A DNA stretch of 64,000 bases from DASXMT01 sp963812965 (GCA_963812965.1 CAWEXG010000001.1:124001-188000); one strand, 5' to 3'. Numbered from the stretch's first letter, positions 25,571-34,990 are shown. Notes: generated from the sequence alone by a model not told the origin. A program made the numbers and translations.

Positions 25571-27196
25571 GTGGCATTGAGACGACGGTCCCGGCACGCC
25601 GAGAACAAAGCGTTCCTGGGTTTCTCCGACATCGAACAGATCGGTGTCGGCGGGTTCTCGACCGTCTTCGGTGCCCGGGAGATCGAGACCGATCGCCTGG
25701 TGGCGTTGAAGCTCTTGAACGCCCACAACGTGTCGGAACACGACCTGCAGTCGTTCGGCCGAGAGATGCTCGCCCTTGGGACCTTGAGCGCCCATCCGAA
25801 TATCGCGACCCTGTACCGGACACTGACCACCGACGACGGTCGGCCTGTGCTCGTCCTCGAGCTGTACCGAGGTTCGATCTCCGACCAGATCCATGATCAC
25901 GGGCCACTGCCGCCAGAGGATTCGGTGGCCATCGCCATCAAGATCGCCGGCGCTCTCGAGACCGCCCATCAGGCCGGAATGCTGCACCGTGACATCAAGC
26001 CACAGAACATCCTGACCACCCAGGACGGGGAGCCATCGCTCGCGGACTTCGGGGTAGCGAGACTCCGATCTTCATCGCAGAGCGCCGCCGGCGTGATCGG
26101 GTTCGCGACGTTTCACGCCGCTCCCGAACTGCTCGAGGGTCGGGAGGTGTCTCCGGCCACTGACGTCTACGAGCTGGCCTCGACTCTGTACCAGCTCATC
26201 AGCGGCAAAACGCCCTTCCGCTCCTCCGAGGATGAGGGGCCGGCGCCGGTCATCCTGCGTATCCTCCACGAGCCGGTACAGCCGCTGCTGGCCGCAGACG
26301 TCCCCGTCGCCCTGTCAGATCTCCTGGTGCGGGCCATGTCGAAAGACCCGTCCGATCGCCCATCGTCTGCGCTCGAGTTCGCCGAGGAGCTGCGGTCGGT
26401 CGAGGAATCGCAGGGTTGGCCGGACACGATCTACACAGCAGAAGAGCGCGTCGTGACCGAGCACGCTGCTCCTCTCTCTGTCCCTACTCCCCCCGCTGCC
26501 GCTCCCTCTGTTCTGCTTACTCCTCCAGATCCTGCTCCTCCGCCTCCACCTATTCCTGTTGTTGCAGCGCCTCCACTGCCCGTTCCCCCTGCCTCCTCAG
26601 AGCCTCTTCCCGCTCCTCCGCCTGTTCCCCCGGTCTCTCCAGACCCTGCTCCTCCGGCGGCCGATCCTCAGGCTCCTGCTCCTCCTGTCTCTTCAGAGCC
26701 TCCTTCCGTTACTTCTGTTCCTCCGGTACCTCTCGTTCTTCCTCCTCCACCTCAGGCTCCTGCCCCCATCGAACCGCAAGACCCACAACAGCCGGCACCT
26801 GTTGAGCCAGCCTCGGTTCCACCAGCACCGCCGCCTGGAACATCCGCGACGGACTTCGATCAACTGTTCGAAGGCGATCACGACGAGCACACGGTTGCCG
26901 CCCCGACTCCGGCGAAGGGGACAGCGATGGTTCGCCCAGCTACCTGGAGCCGGCCTCGGTTCCTGTCACAGTCGTTCTCGCTGGACGACACGCCAACACG
27001 CCGAAACAGCGCCCCGCCGCCGGCCGTCAATACCCAGAACGAACCAGCGGCTCCCCTGTTCGACAAACCTCTGCACAACGAACCCGGTTCGTCCGAGGCG
27101 ACCCTTCACCCCAACACGGAGCAGTCCGACGAACACCAGCCGGACGAACCCCCAAGCACCCCAACCAAGAACCGCCGTCGCCACAAACGACGTTAA
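25571..27196 (+). CDS. serine/threonine protein kinase with long Pro-rich C-terminus
   Basis: The 541-aa protein carries a Hanks-type kinase at residues ~18-285: glycine loop GVGGFSTVF, Lys47 in ALKLL, catalytic HRDIKPQN (Asp141), DFG at 159-161, APELLEG and the DVYELASTLYQLISGKTPF helix. Residues ~300-541 are Pro/Ala/Glu-rich and probably disordered, with no membrane segment, unlike PknB-type receptors. The GTG at 25571 was chosen because ggag lies at ideal spacing; a TTG four codons upstream is the alternative. It lies 114 bp after the RDD gene. Confidence 0.93.
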   Translation: MALRRRSRHAENKAFLGFSDIEQIGVGGFSTVFGAREIETDRLVALKLLNAHNVSEHDLQSFGREMLALGTLSAHPNIATLYRTLTTDDGRPVLVLELYRGSISDQIHDHGPLPPEDSVAIAIKIAGALETAHQAGMLHRDIKPQNILTTQDGEPSLADFGVARLRSSSQSAAGVIGFATFHAAPELLEGREVSPATDVYELASTLYQLISGKTPFRSSEDEGPAPVILRILHEPVQPLLAADVPVALSDLLVRAMSKDPSDRPSSALEFAEELRSVEESQGWPDTIYTAEERVVTEHAAPLSVPTPPAAAPSVLLTPPDPAPPPPPIPVVAAPPLPVPPASSEPLPAPPPVPPVSPDPAPPAADPQAPAPPVSSEPPSVTSVPPVPLVLPPPPQAPAPIEPQDPQQPAPVEPASVPPAPPPGTSATDFDQLFEGDHDEHTVAAPTPAKGTAMVRPATWSRPRFLSQSFSLDDTPTRRNSAPPPAVNTQNEPAAPLFDKPLHNEPGSSEATLHPNTEQSDEHQPDEPPSTPTKNRRRHKRR

Positions 27197-27244
27197 GGAG
27201 TCAAGACCCCCAGGAGGCCGCTCCTCACCGAGGGGCGATACACG

Positions 27245-29695
27245 TCACAAGTACTCCCGGCGCCGCATGGCGATCATGGCGAACCATCCGGCAATGGGGG
27301 GAAGGTAGGAAGTGAAGAGCCGTTGAATGAACACAGCGGCCACCGCGGTGGGCTCGGGGATACCGGCCGAGGTCAGCCCCAAAATCAGTCCTGCCTCGAC
27401 GATACCCACACCACCGGGAACCGGTGAGGCACCACCCAGTATGCCGGCCAGGGTGATGACCACAATGAGCGTGGCGATTGAGAGATGGTCACCGAATGCC
27501 TGCAGTGAAGCACCGAGGGCAAGTACCACGCAAAGCTGAGCAATGATGGCGCCGCCGAAGATCTGAGCCAACTTCTGTGGCCGGGTGGCCAGGGATTTCA
27601 GCTGGGCCGTCACGTCCGACACCTTGGGCCGCAACTTGTCTCCAGCCAATCGACGTAGTCGAGGCACGGCGAAGATCACGCCCACCAGCACGGCAACAGC
27701 AAGAACGACGATGATGATCAACCAGACGGTGCGGGCGCCACCGCCAGCCGGCGAATTCTCCAGGTGCAGGGTGTCAATGGCAAAGGGCAGTGCGATGATG
27801 AAGAGCCCGCCCTTCACGATCCAACTGGCCGTGGAGATCAGGACGCCGGAACTGACGGCCAGTGTGGCGTTGTACCCCTGTTGCTGGAAGAACCGCACCC
27901 GGGTGGCGATCACGGCCATCGTCCCCCCAGCAAGGCCAACGAATGTGTCGGCGATCTCGAGGGCGAGAACTCGGCCGTAGGGAAGGGGATCGATCACCGC
28001 GCCCTGCACTTCGAGCGCCAGAGCGGGATACACCGCCTGGGCGAGGATAAAGACCGCCACCACCCAAGCCCAGTCGGCACCGACGATGGTGTCGAAGGAC
28101 TGACCGACGTTGACAAGTACTCCGATCAGGGCCCAGCCTCCGATGAGGCTGCCGATGATCAGAGCCACCGTCACCGGACTGATGCGTCGCGCCTCGGCCA
28201 GCTTCGGCACCTCTACTCCGGCTGCTTCGGCTCCGAGCTTGCGCAGGGAGTCGAGCAGGTCCTTGCGACCACGGAACTGTCGGGAGAGCGAAGGTGAGAG
28301 CGCAGCCCGCTGAAGGAATGGGAGGGCGGCGGCAGTGACCTCGCCGGGAAGGCAACGGATGGTCGACTTGATGACCCGCTCAGCCCCGGCTGCCAAAGTC
28401 AACGCACTCAGAGCGCAGCCTAGGTCGCGGTCGAGTTGCTCCTGGGTTGCATCCGAGGACGCTTTCCGGAAGTCCACCAGGCCGGCTTCGTCACCATCGA
28501 TCACGATGGTGTCCGTCCCGATGGAGCCGTGAGCGATCCGGGCCGCTCGTAACGCCATGAGCTGGCCGAGCACTGCATCGAGGGCTCGGTCACCGATTTC
28601 GGCGTTGGGTGCGACTATCGAGCCGTCGCCAGTTGCCTCGGCTGCAGAGTGTGGCTCTGAAGTCCCGATGGTCAACGACGTCAGACTGACCCCCGGTGGC
28701 GGGCGGGTGACCAATACTGCGTCGTGGCTAGGGCCGACGCGGGCAGCATCGACCACGACGGGTACCCACGCGCCGTGATTGCCCGCCAACAAGGTCAGAT
28801 AGGCCTCGTGTTCAACCTGCTGTAGCCGGGTAAAGGTGAGTGTGGGACCCGAATCCCGATAGAAGACGAATCGGAACGTCTTAGCAAAGAGCTGTGCATC
28901 TCGAGCGTCTCGTCCGTAGACAGACACGACAAAGGGCTCCCCTGAACCGGCAGTGGTGTAGCGGGCGACTCCCCACTCCTGCTGATGGACCGGCTCGAGC
29001 AGAGGTACCTCGATACCCATCTCCTCAACGAGTACGCCCACGTCGGCGGCGGACAGGAGACCCAACGGCGTCCCAAATGCGAGATGTACCGCGGCCACTA
29101 CCCCCCATCCCAACGCGATACTGGCCAGCACACTGGTGAGCAGTCCCGACCCGTGGACAATGGTGGCCACAGCAGTCACCACGATGACGATCTGGACCAC
29201 TCGTTCGAGCCTGCGAACCAAGTACGGCACCACAGCCAGTGCTACTGCGACGGCTGCAGCCACTCGGGGTTGTGGGTAGTGCAGATCCACGTGGGCCAAC
29301 GATGCACCGGACAGACCGCCACCGTTGGGCCCGACCGATACCTCGATCAGATACGACAGGCCCCATGCGGCGAGGCCGGCAACGGCGACGTCCCGCGCCA
29401 GGGTAGAACGACGAGCCACCAGTGCGACGACACCCACCACGATGATCAGGCCCAACGAACCGAGTACCCAGACGATGGTGACGAGCCACTTGACACCATC
29501 GGGTGGTGGGGTCAGAAACCCGAGTACCGCACGCTCGTATCTGGGACCTGTGCTCAGCACCGCCCAGCAGATGACCAAAATGAGCGCAGCAGCAACCAGC
29601 CGGAAGGCATCCGAGCCGCGTCGACGGGTGGCGCCATCGCCAGTTGGAGCAAGAACGATCGAGCGCCAGGAGCGCCTACCTGCTTCGCTGCGCAT
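27245..29695 (-). CDS. kinase-like domain fused to a flippase-like (UPF0104/LPG synthase TM) membrane domain
   Basis: This 816-aa membrane protein has about six N-terminal hydrophobic segments. A soluble middle of ~250 residues follows with remote kinase/phosphotransferase-like features (GEPFVVSVYGRDARDAQLF, LVTRPPPGVSLTSL, ARIAHGSIGTDTIVIDGDEA, AGLVDFRKAS). The C-terminal half has ~7 membrane segments of the lysylphosphatidylglycerol synthase TM/YbhN family (QGYNATLAVSSGVLISTASW, GGASPVPGGVGIVEAGLILG). The VDFRKAS stretch stands where kinases have their metal-binding DFG. Such proteins probably move or modify a lipid-linked molecule. No catalytic MprF synthase domain is seen. Function is inferred only. 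Confidence 0.75.
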   Translation of the reverse strand: MRSEAGRRSWRSIVLAPTGDGATRRRGSDAFRLVAAALILVICWAVLSTGPRYERAVLGFLTPPPDGVKWLVTIVWVLGSLGLIIVVGVVALVARRSTLARDVAVAGLAAWGLSYLIEVSVGPNGGGLSGASLAHVDLHYPQPRVAAAVAVALAVVPYLVRRLERVVQIVIVVTAVATIVHGSGLLTSVLASIALGWGVVAAVHLAFGTPLGLLSAADVGVLVEEMGIEVPLLEPVHQQEWGVARYTTAGSGEPFVVSVYGRDARDAQLFAKTFRFVFYRDSGPTLTFTRLQQVEHEAYLTLLAGNHGAWVPVVVDAARVGPSHDAVLVTRPPPGVSLTSLTIGTSEPHSAAEATGDGSIVAPNAEIGDRALDAVLGQLMALRAARIAHGSIGTDTIVIDGDEAGLVDFRKASSDATQEQLDRDLGCALSALTLAAGAERVIKSTIRCLPGEVTAAALPFLQRAALSPSLSRQFRGRKDLLDSLRKLGAEAAGVEVPKLAEARRISPVTVALIIGSLIGGWALIGVLVNVGQSFDTIVGADWAWVVAVFILAQAVYPALALEVQGAVIDPLPYGRVLALEIADTFVGLAGGTMAVIATRVRFFQQQGYNATLAVSSGVLISTASWIVKGGLFIIALPFAIDTLHLENSPAGGGARTVWLIIIVVLAVAVLVGVIFAVPRLRRLAGDKLRPKVSDVTAQLKSLATRPQKLAQIFGGAIIAQLCVVLALGASLQAFGDHLSIATLIVVITLAGILGGASPVPGGVGIVEAGLILGLTSAGIPEPTAVAAVFIQRLFTSYLPPIAGWFAMIAMRRREYL

Positions 29696-29838
29696 TGAAA
29701 TGCCGATCCTAATAGCGTCTCAACGAATTTGGACGAGTGCGCCCTTCGATCCATAGGAGTCGACCCGGGGTACGTGCCGATGCCAGGATTGGACGTCGGC
29801 ACTCTGAGCAAAGAGCGCCTTGTCCCAAAAGGGGGACT

Positions 29839-31341
29839 ATGGGTACTCCCACAAGTATCGAGGGCGGAGGAGTACCCAAGGACCGCGGATCTTCGGACGC
29901 AGAGTCAGATCCCTCGTTCGCGTCGTCATGGAGGCGAAAACGTCTCACGGTAGAGGAGCGAGTGGCCCGGGGAATAGCCGCACGCAACGCAGTTCCCAGA
30001 TCGACGCATGGATCATTCGAGCCGGCGTTGGATCGCCCCGACCCTATTTCGTTGTTGGAGCAACAAGGCGCGAGTCGGGTGCCGGATCTGATCCCGATCC
30101 GTTACGGACGGATGCTCGTCTCGCCGTTCACGTTTTATCGGGGAGCTGCGTTGGTCATGGCCACCGACCTCGATCGCACTCCTCGATCCGGAGTCACCGT
30201 GCAGCTGTGTGGTGACGCTCACCTCTCGAATTTCGGTCTGTTCGCCACACCCGAACGCCAGATGCTCTTTGACATCAACGACTTCGACGAGACACTCCCC
30301 GGGCCGTGGGAGTGGGACGTGAAACGCCTTGCTGCCAGCCTTGAGGTCATGGGTCGGCACCGAGGATTCTCGCGCTCGGACCGGAGAGCCGTGGTCATGG
30401 AGAGCGTACGGACGTACCGGGAGCGCATGCGTGAGGCTGCCGCCGCGGGCACATTAGAGGTTTGGTACGACCATGTGGAGGTTGGCCGCCTTCTCGACCA
30501 GGTCGGCCAGGAGGTGCGCAAGGGGCAGCTCAGCAAGAAGGAGGCCAGGAAAGCGAAAGGGCACATCGCCAAGGCGCGGACACGCGACAGCGTACGGGTG
30601 TTCACCCGCCGCGTCAGCAAGATCGACGATGAGCTTCGCTTCGTCGCCAACCCTCCGCTCATTGTGCCCATCGAGAACTTGGTGTTCCCAGGCTCGGAGT
30701 GGGAGAACTTCGGCGTCCTCGTTAAGAAGCTGCTCGCCTCGTATCGGCAAACGCTCGGGGTCGAGCATCACCCGCTCGAGGAGTTCCGCTATGTCCATGC
30801 GGCCCGCAAGGTGGTCGGAGTCGGGAGTGTCGGTACCCGGTGCTACATCCTCCTGCTGATCGGGCGCGACGAGACCGACCCTCTGATCCTCCAGGTGAAA
30901 GAGGCGCAGGCTTCGGTCCTCGAACGCTTTGCCGGCCGAAGTGAGTATGCCAACCACGGACAGCGGGTCGTGGCTGGTCAGCGCCTGATGCAGGGGGCCA
31001 CGGATGTCTTCCTCGGTTGGCAGCGCATCAAGGGTCTGGACGGGGAGACTCGCGATTACTACATACGTCAGCTCCACGACTGGAAGGGGGGAGCCGAGGT
31101 CGAGGAGCTGCTCGTGCCCGGGGCCACGCTCTACGCCCGGCTCTGCGGGGGAACTCTTGCTCGCGCCCATGCCCGTTGGGGAGATCGGATTGCTATCGCG
31201 TCGTACGTGGGTAAAGGCGAGGCTTTCGACCGGGCGATCGCCGATTTTTCAGCGAAATACGCCGATCAGAACGAGAGGGACTACGAGGCACTTGCCCAAG
31301 CGGTGAAATCCGGTCGGCTCACCGCGCAGATGGGCACCTAG
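29839..31341 (+). CDS. DUF2252 family protein
   Basis: This 500-aa protein matches the DUF2252 family: RIPIRYGRM-like entry (VPDLIPIRYGRMLVSPFTFY), VQLCGDAHLSNFGLFATPERQMLFDINDFDE split by the typical GDAHL and NDFDE acids, PWEWDVKRLAAS, and a C-terminal GGTLARAHARWGD. The domain is distantly related to protein kinase/aminoglycoside kinase folds: GDAHLSNFG resembles a catalytic loop and DINDFDE a metal-binding site. I chose the ATG at 29839, which has gggggac upstream; a longer GTG/ATG start at 29737 exists. Biochemical function is unknown. Confidence 0.85.
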   Translation: MGTPTSIEGGGVPKDRGSSDAESDPSFASSWRRKRLTVEERVARGIAARNAVPRSTHGSFEPALDRPDPISLLEQQGASRVPDLIPIRYGRMLVSPFTFYRGAALVMATDLDRTPRSGVTVQLCGDAHLSNFGLFATPERQMLFDINDFDETLPGPWEWDVKRLAASLEVMGRHRGFSRSDRRAVVMESVRTYRERMREAAAAGTLEVWYDHVEVGRLLDQVGQEVRKGQLSKKEARKAKGHIAKARTRDSVRVFTRRVSKIDDELRFVANPPLIVPIENLVFPGSEWENFGVLVKKLLASYRQTLGVEHHPLEEFRYVHAARKVVGVGSVGTRCYILLLIGRDETDPLILQVKEAQASVLERFAGRSEYANHGQRVVAGQRLMQGATDVFLGWQRIKGLDGETRDYYIRQLHDWKGGAEVEELLVPGATLYARLCGGTLARAHARWGDRIAIASYVGKGEAFDRAIADFSAKYADQNERDYEALAQAVKSGRLTAQMGT

Positions 31342-31388
31342 CGGCAGCCGGTGCCGCAGACCTGACCCGGTGATGTCAAGAACATGCG

Positions 31389-31685
31389 CTAGCGGGAAGG
31401 CCCGTCGAACTCGTCGTCGGGCAAGTCCCTTGGATCAAGATCGGTAGCCGGGGTAGACCCGACATCGATGCAGTCGACCTTGACACCTTCCACAGGTCGT
31501 CGTTCCCGTCTGCTGTCGCCGCCTCCCACCAGGATCGAAAAACGGGACGGGCCGCCCGTGACACTTTGCGCCGCGGCGTCAAGATCGTCGGTCGCACGAT
31601 GTACCCGGCCGAGCCTGGTCATGACCGCCAGGCCCCCGATGAGTGCGAACTCGGAAGAAGGGATCTCGTTGGCCAGCGTCCGCAA
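31389..31685 (-). pseudogene. nucleotidyltransferase-like (MNT/AbiEii-type) fragment
   Basis: The ORF encodes EFALIGGLAVMTRLGRVHRATDDLDAAAQS split over its first 45 residues, the GG...D-D pattern of minimal nucleotidyltransferases used as toxins or antitoxins. The reading frame continues upstream as EILLIDGLSGLAPHLVGA without a clear ATG; the nominal start is TTG. It ends after only 98 aa at DPRDLPDDEFDGPSR, short of the usual length, so it looks truncated. A short ORF MSDADLPESEGLLSEVEE (31802 downward) overlaps its 5' end. It lies in the small island beside tRNA-Arg with the Fic gene. Confidence 0.45.
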
Positions 31686-31906
31686 AGCGCCGACGAGGTG
31701 CGGTGCCAGACCACTCAGCCCATCGATGAGCAGGATCTCACCAGGCCGGTTCCTCCACTTCGCTAAGTAGACCCTCCGATTCTGGAAGGTCAGCGTCGCT
31801 CATGGCCACCCGTCTGTCGCTTTCACATGCTCGGTCTATACCGTAGGTTCGACATAGAGGCCCGCACTGATTTCGCCACTTGCCGGAGAAGCCGGACCAA
31901 CCCCGG

Positions 31907-33112
31907 TCAACTGTCGAGGCCCAAGGAGAGTTGCGCCTGGGGTACCGGGTCCTCGTCGGGGATGTTCACGGGACCGTACACAGCTTCGAAGATCCTCGGG
32001 GCCTCGTAGATCCGGTTGCGCTCCCTTCCCGTGACCTCGTGCAGGTCGCCGCGCTCCACGAGCGTCTCGATGGCAGAGTGGGCTGTCGGTCGGGTCACGT
32101 CGAGGATCCGTGAGACTCGGGAGGCGCTGACCACCGGTACCGAGAAGAGATACTCCGCTAGCCGGACCACCGAATTCGGCCTTCCTTCTTCGAGGAGTGC
32201 ATTGCGCATGTCGTGCTGGAGCTCCACCAGCCGCACGGTTCGCTCCTCGGCATCGCGGGCCTGTCGGCGCACGCCTCGGAGAAAGAACGTGAGCCACGGC
32301 ATGAGGTCGCCCGTTTGGCTCGTGATGAGGAGGTTGTCGTAGTACTGGCTACGGTGCTGCTCGAAATATGCGGAAAGGTAGAGGAGCGGCTGTGACAGCG
32401 CACCGCGCAGCACCAGCATCAGCGGGATGAGAAGTCGGCCGATCCGTCCGTTCCCGTCGAGAAAGGGGTGGATGACCTCGAACTGGTAGTGGGCGAGCGC
32501 CAGCTGGACGAGGAGCGGATGATCGTGCTCGTGGAGAAACCGCTCGAGATCGTCCAGCGCAATCCCCATCTCGTGCTGTGGCGGCGGTACGAACACAGCG
32601 TTGTCGAGTGTGGTTCCCCCAATCCAGACAGGGCTCTCCCGTAGGTCACCAGGACGCCGGTGTTGGCCGCGAACGCCGGAAAGGAGGATCTCGTGCATTT
32701 CCCGGAAGAGCCTGATTGAAACGGGAAATCCATCGTGCACGCGGAGAAGCCCTTGCTCCATGGCGTGAATGTAGTTCTGGACCTCTCGGGCATCGTCTGC
32801 CTCATCCAAGTTCGGCGCCTCGCCAGCTTCGAAACGGAGGAGTTGTCCGACGTCGGTCCTCGTACCTTCAATCCGCGAGCTGAGCACCGCCTCGAGCCTG
32901 AGGTGGGGTCCGATCAGCAGGTGCGGGTTTGGGATGAGGCGGCCGACTCCACCGAGTCGGTGTACTGCCCCTGTTGCCTCGTCGAGGAGGACGACCACCT
33001 CCGAGGGGAGGTCGAGGCGTCGTGGCAGCGGCTCCGGGAAGAAGGCGTAGGAGTCGGTGGGCGTCTTTCGGACCACCCCACGAGCTTGCGAGGTGAACGC
33101 TTCTGGTCGCAT
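31907..33112 (-). CDS. Fic family protein (class II, adenylyltransferase-type)
   Basis: This 401-aa Fic protein carries the complete active motif HPFLDGNGRIGR (His215 to Arg226), which catalyses transfer of AMP or a related moiety to a protein. An N-terminal Fic_N region holds the inhibitory helix motif SSRIEGT (Ser78, Glu82), typical of self-inhibited class II proteins. A C-terminal winged-helix region (VSASRVSRILDVTRPTAHSAI) may allow DNA binding and autoregulation. The ATG at 33112 was chosen over 33145 because aaggagg lies just upstream of it. An inverted repeat sits in the promoter. The target protein is unknown. It lies beside an integrase remnant and tRNA-Arg. Confidence 0.9.
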   Translation of the reverse strand: MRPEAFTSQARGVVRKTPTDSYAFFPEPLPRRLDLPSEVVVLLDEATGAVHRLGGVGRLIPNPHLLIGPHLRLEAVLSSRIEGTRTDVGQLLRFEAGEAPNLDEADDAREVQNYIHAMEQGLLRVHDGFPVSIRLFREMHEILLSGVRGQHRRPGDLRESPVWIGGTTLDNAVFVPPPQHEMGIALDDLERFLHEHDHPLLVQLALAHYQFEVIHPFLDGNGRIGRLLIPLMLVLRGALSQPLLYLSAYFEQHRSQYYDNLLITSQTGDLMPWLTFFLRGVRRQARDAEERTVRLVELQHDMRNALLEEGRPNSVVRLAEYLFSVPVVSASRVSRILDVTRPTAHSAIETLVERGDLHEVTGRERNRIYEAPRIFEAVYGPVNIPDEDPVPQAQLSLGLDS

Positions 33113-33157
33113 GAAGGGCCTCCTTGGCAACAGCGCTTTCCTCATGGACAGTTTAAC

Positions 33158-33180
33158 TAAAGTTATTGGCTAAAACTTTA
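33158..33180. promoter_or_regulatory. inverted repeat in the fic promoter
   Basis: The half-sites taaagtt and aacttta face each other across 9 bp in an A/T-rich stretch 46-68 bp upstream of the chosen fic start. A candidate operator, possibly for the winged-helix C-terminus of the Fic protein itself. Confidence 0.4.
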
Positions 33181-33181
33181 C

Positions 33182-33364
33182 TTAGATGGACGGGAGGTCA
33201 AGCCGGCTTTCGCCGTGTTCGAGGCTCCCGCACTCCGAGGGGCCGGAGGTGGGACGGACCTCTTCCCCCGAGACCGCCCGCTCGATGGTGAGCACCCTCC
33301 CATCCAGGTCGTCGAAGCGAAAGGCAGCCAACTCTCCCCATCTGACCAGGGAGAACGCCGTCAC
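33182..33364 (-). pseudogene. tyrosine recombinase (integrase) remnant
   Basis: The 60-aa ORF reads VRWGELAAFRFDDLDGRVLTIERAVSGEE over its first half. This is the box-I region of tyrosine recombinases (LRWGEL, with the catalytic Arg). Boxes with HxxR and Tyr are missing, so only a fragment of the catalytic domain remains. It starts 7 bp from the tRNA-Arg 3' end, the usual position for an integrase that targets a tRNA gene. Confidence 0.65.
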
Positions 33365-33371
33365 GATTTTG

Positions 33372-33445
33372 CGCGCTCGGCAGGATTCGAACCTGCAACC
33401 TTCTGATCCGTAGTCAGATGCTCTAGTCCGTTGAGCTACGAGCGC
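33372..33445 (-). tRNA. tRNA-Arg (ACG)
   Basis: On the minus strand the acceptor gcgctcg pairs with cgagcgc. The anticodon stem tctga/tcaga encloses ctacgga, giving ACG (CGU; inosine-modified by TadA). The T-arm has ggttcgaatcc. No CCA is encoded. An integrase remnant lies at its 3' side. Confidence 0.96.
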
Positions 33446-33584
33446 TGGCGCTACGAGGAGTGATCTGCACTCTCCGACGCAAGCGTCGACGGCGTGCTCC
33501 CCACTTCCAATAGCCGGACGATCCTACCCTTTCGATTCGATCCACACGATGGCCCCTCCACCCAGTTACGTGTGGCCACAGGAT

Positions 33585-33601
33585 TCTGACGGACCGTCAG
33601 A
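33585..33601. promoter_or_regulatory. palindromic operator, TetR-type
   Basis: A perfect 17-bp palindrome, tctgacgg-a-ccgtcaga, lies 64 bp upstream of the CoA-transferase start. The core tgacggaccgtca is a form commonly recognised by actinobacterial TetR-family regulators of acyl-CoA catabolism. No regulator gene is adjacent. Confidence 0.6.
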
Positions 33602-33664
33602 TACAATCCGTGGTCACTGAGAGCCACCGCATCTCTCCAGATCACACCCTTCCAGGAGGTCCCT

Positions 33665-34909
33665 ATGCCATCCGCCGCACCGCTGAACGGCGTCCGAATC
33701 ATCGAGTGTTCGGCACTGGGACCTGCGGCTATCACCATGCCGTTGGTGGACCTCGGCGCCGAGGTCATCAAGGTGGAGCCACCGGCAGGTGACTACATCA
33801 GGGAGATGACCTGGCCGATCGTTGAAGGGGTGTCCCTGATGCACCTTCACATCAACCGCGGCAAGCGCAGTATCGTCCTCGATCTCCGTGCCGACGAAGA
33901 CGTGGCCACGTTCAAGGAGCTGGTCAAAACAGCCGACGTGGTAGTCGAAGCGATGCGACCCGGTGGGTTGGAACGGCGCGGCGTCGGCTTTGAGCAACTT
34001 CGCCAGATCAACCCGAAGATCGTGTTCTGCACGATCTCCGGCTACGGAATGACCGGTCCATACCGCGACCTACCCAGCCACGGCGTGGCCTACGACGTCT
34101 GGGCCGGCATCGTCTCCCCTCAGATGAACGACGAAGGTTTCGCCTACCTCCCCGAGCATGCGTCGATGGGTATCCACGCCGGACCGCTCTTCGGGGCGCT
34201 GGGCATCCTGGCCGCGGTGGTCCGGGCCAAAGAGACCGGCGAAGGCTCGTTCCTCGAGATCGCCCAATCCGACGCGGCCGCAGCCATGGACTGGTACCGG
34301 AGCGAGACGTGGCGAGCTTACGAACGGCCCGAGGCAGAGGTCACCGGCAATAAGGCGGACAATTACGAACGCCGGGCACCGGGAACCGCCGGGATGATCG
34401 AAGGGGTCCGGTACCAGGTCTACGAGACGTTGGACAACAAGCACATCTTGTTCATGGCATCCGAACAGGCCTTCTGGAAGAACTTCTGCGAGGCAGTCGA
34501 CCGTACCGACATGTTCGAGAAATGGCCGGGCTCGAAATTCGCCGACCATGCCCGCAACAACACGGAGATGCGCAAGGAACTGAAGGCCATCTTCCTGACC
34601 AAGACGGCAGCAGAGTGGATCGACTTCGGGGTGAAGGTGAACGTGCCCATCGGGCCGGTGAACACCCCTCAGACCATCGCCGACGATCCGCAGTTCCAGG
34701 ATCGGTTCCACTGGTTCGGAGCCGAAGAACTCGGGGCCGATCAGCTTGCCACTCCGGTGAAGTTCATCGGGGAAGAGCTCCCCGTGCCGACCAAGGCACC
34801 GACGGTCGGGCAGCACACCGACGAGGTCTTGGCCGACGTGCTCGGTTGGGATGAAGACCGCATCGCCGAGTCCCGCGCCCGTGGTGGCCTGGGCGGTCCT
34901 CGTACATAA
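33665..34909 (+). CDS. CaiB/BaiF family (class III) CoA-transferase
   Basis: This 414-aa protein belongs to the family III CoA-transferases, which move CoA between carboxylic acids. Family features include LNGVRIIECSALGPAAITMPLVDLGAEVIKVE (read in pieces), LNRG-like HINRGKRSIVLDLR, FCTISGYGMTGPYRDLPSHG near the catalytic Asp region (VAYDVWAG), and PIGPVNTPQTIADDPQF at the C-terminus. It heads a three-gene operon with a DUF35 protein and a lipid-transfer thiolase and has a TetR-type palindrome upstream. The acid substrate cannot be told; a catabolic role in steroid, bile-acid-like or branched acyl degradation is plausible. Confidence 0.9.
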   Translation: MPSAAPLNGVRIIECSALGPAAITMPLVDLGAEVIKVEPPAGDYIREMTWPIVEGVSLMHLHINRGKRSIVLDLRADEDVATFKELVKTADVVVEAMRPGGLERRGVGFEQLRQINPKIVFCTISGYGMTGPYRDLPSHGVAYDVWAGIVSPQMNDEGFAYLPEHASMGIHAGPLFGALGILAAVVRAKETGEGSFLEIAQSDAAAAMDWYRSETWRAYERPEAEVTGNKADNYERRAPGTAGMIEGVRYQVYETLDNKHILFMASEQAFWKNFCEAVDRTDMFEKWPGSKFADHARNNTEMRKELKAIFLTKTAAEWIDFGVKVNVPIGPVNTPQTIADDPQFQDRFHWFGAEELGADQLATPVKFIGEELPVPTKAPTVGQHTDEVLADVLGWDEDRIAESRARGGLGGPRT

Positions 34910-34990
34910 CAGCCCTGGGTGGTGCCAACACATGACGGCGGGTCGACGCAACCGGGACATCCCAATATGGCTGGGCGTTACACTCGATGA

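Noticed and set aside
29025..29698. Plus-strand ORFs opposite the flippase-like gene
   Set aside because: His/Asp/Gln-rich shadows of a membrane-protein gene.
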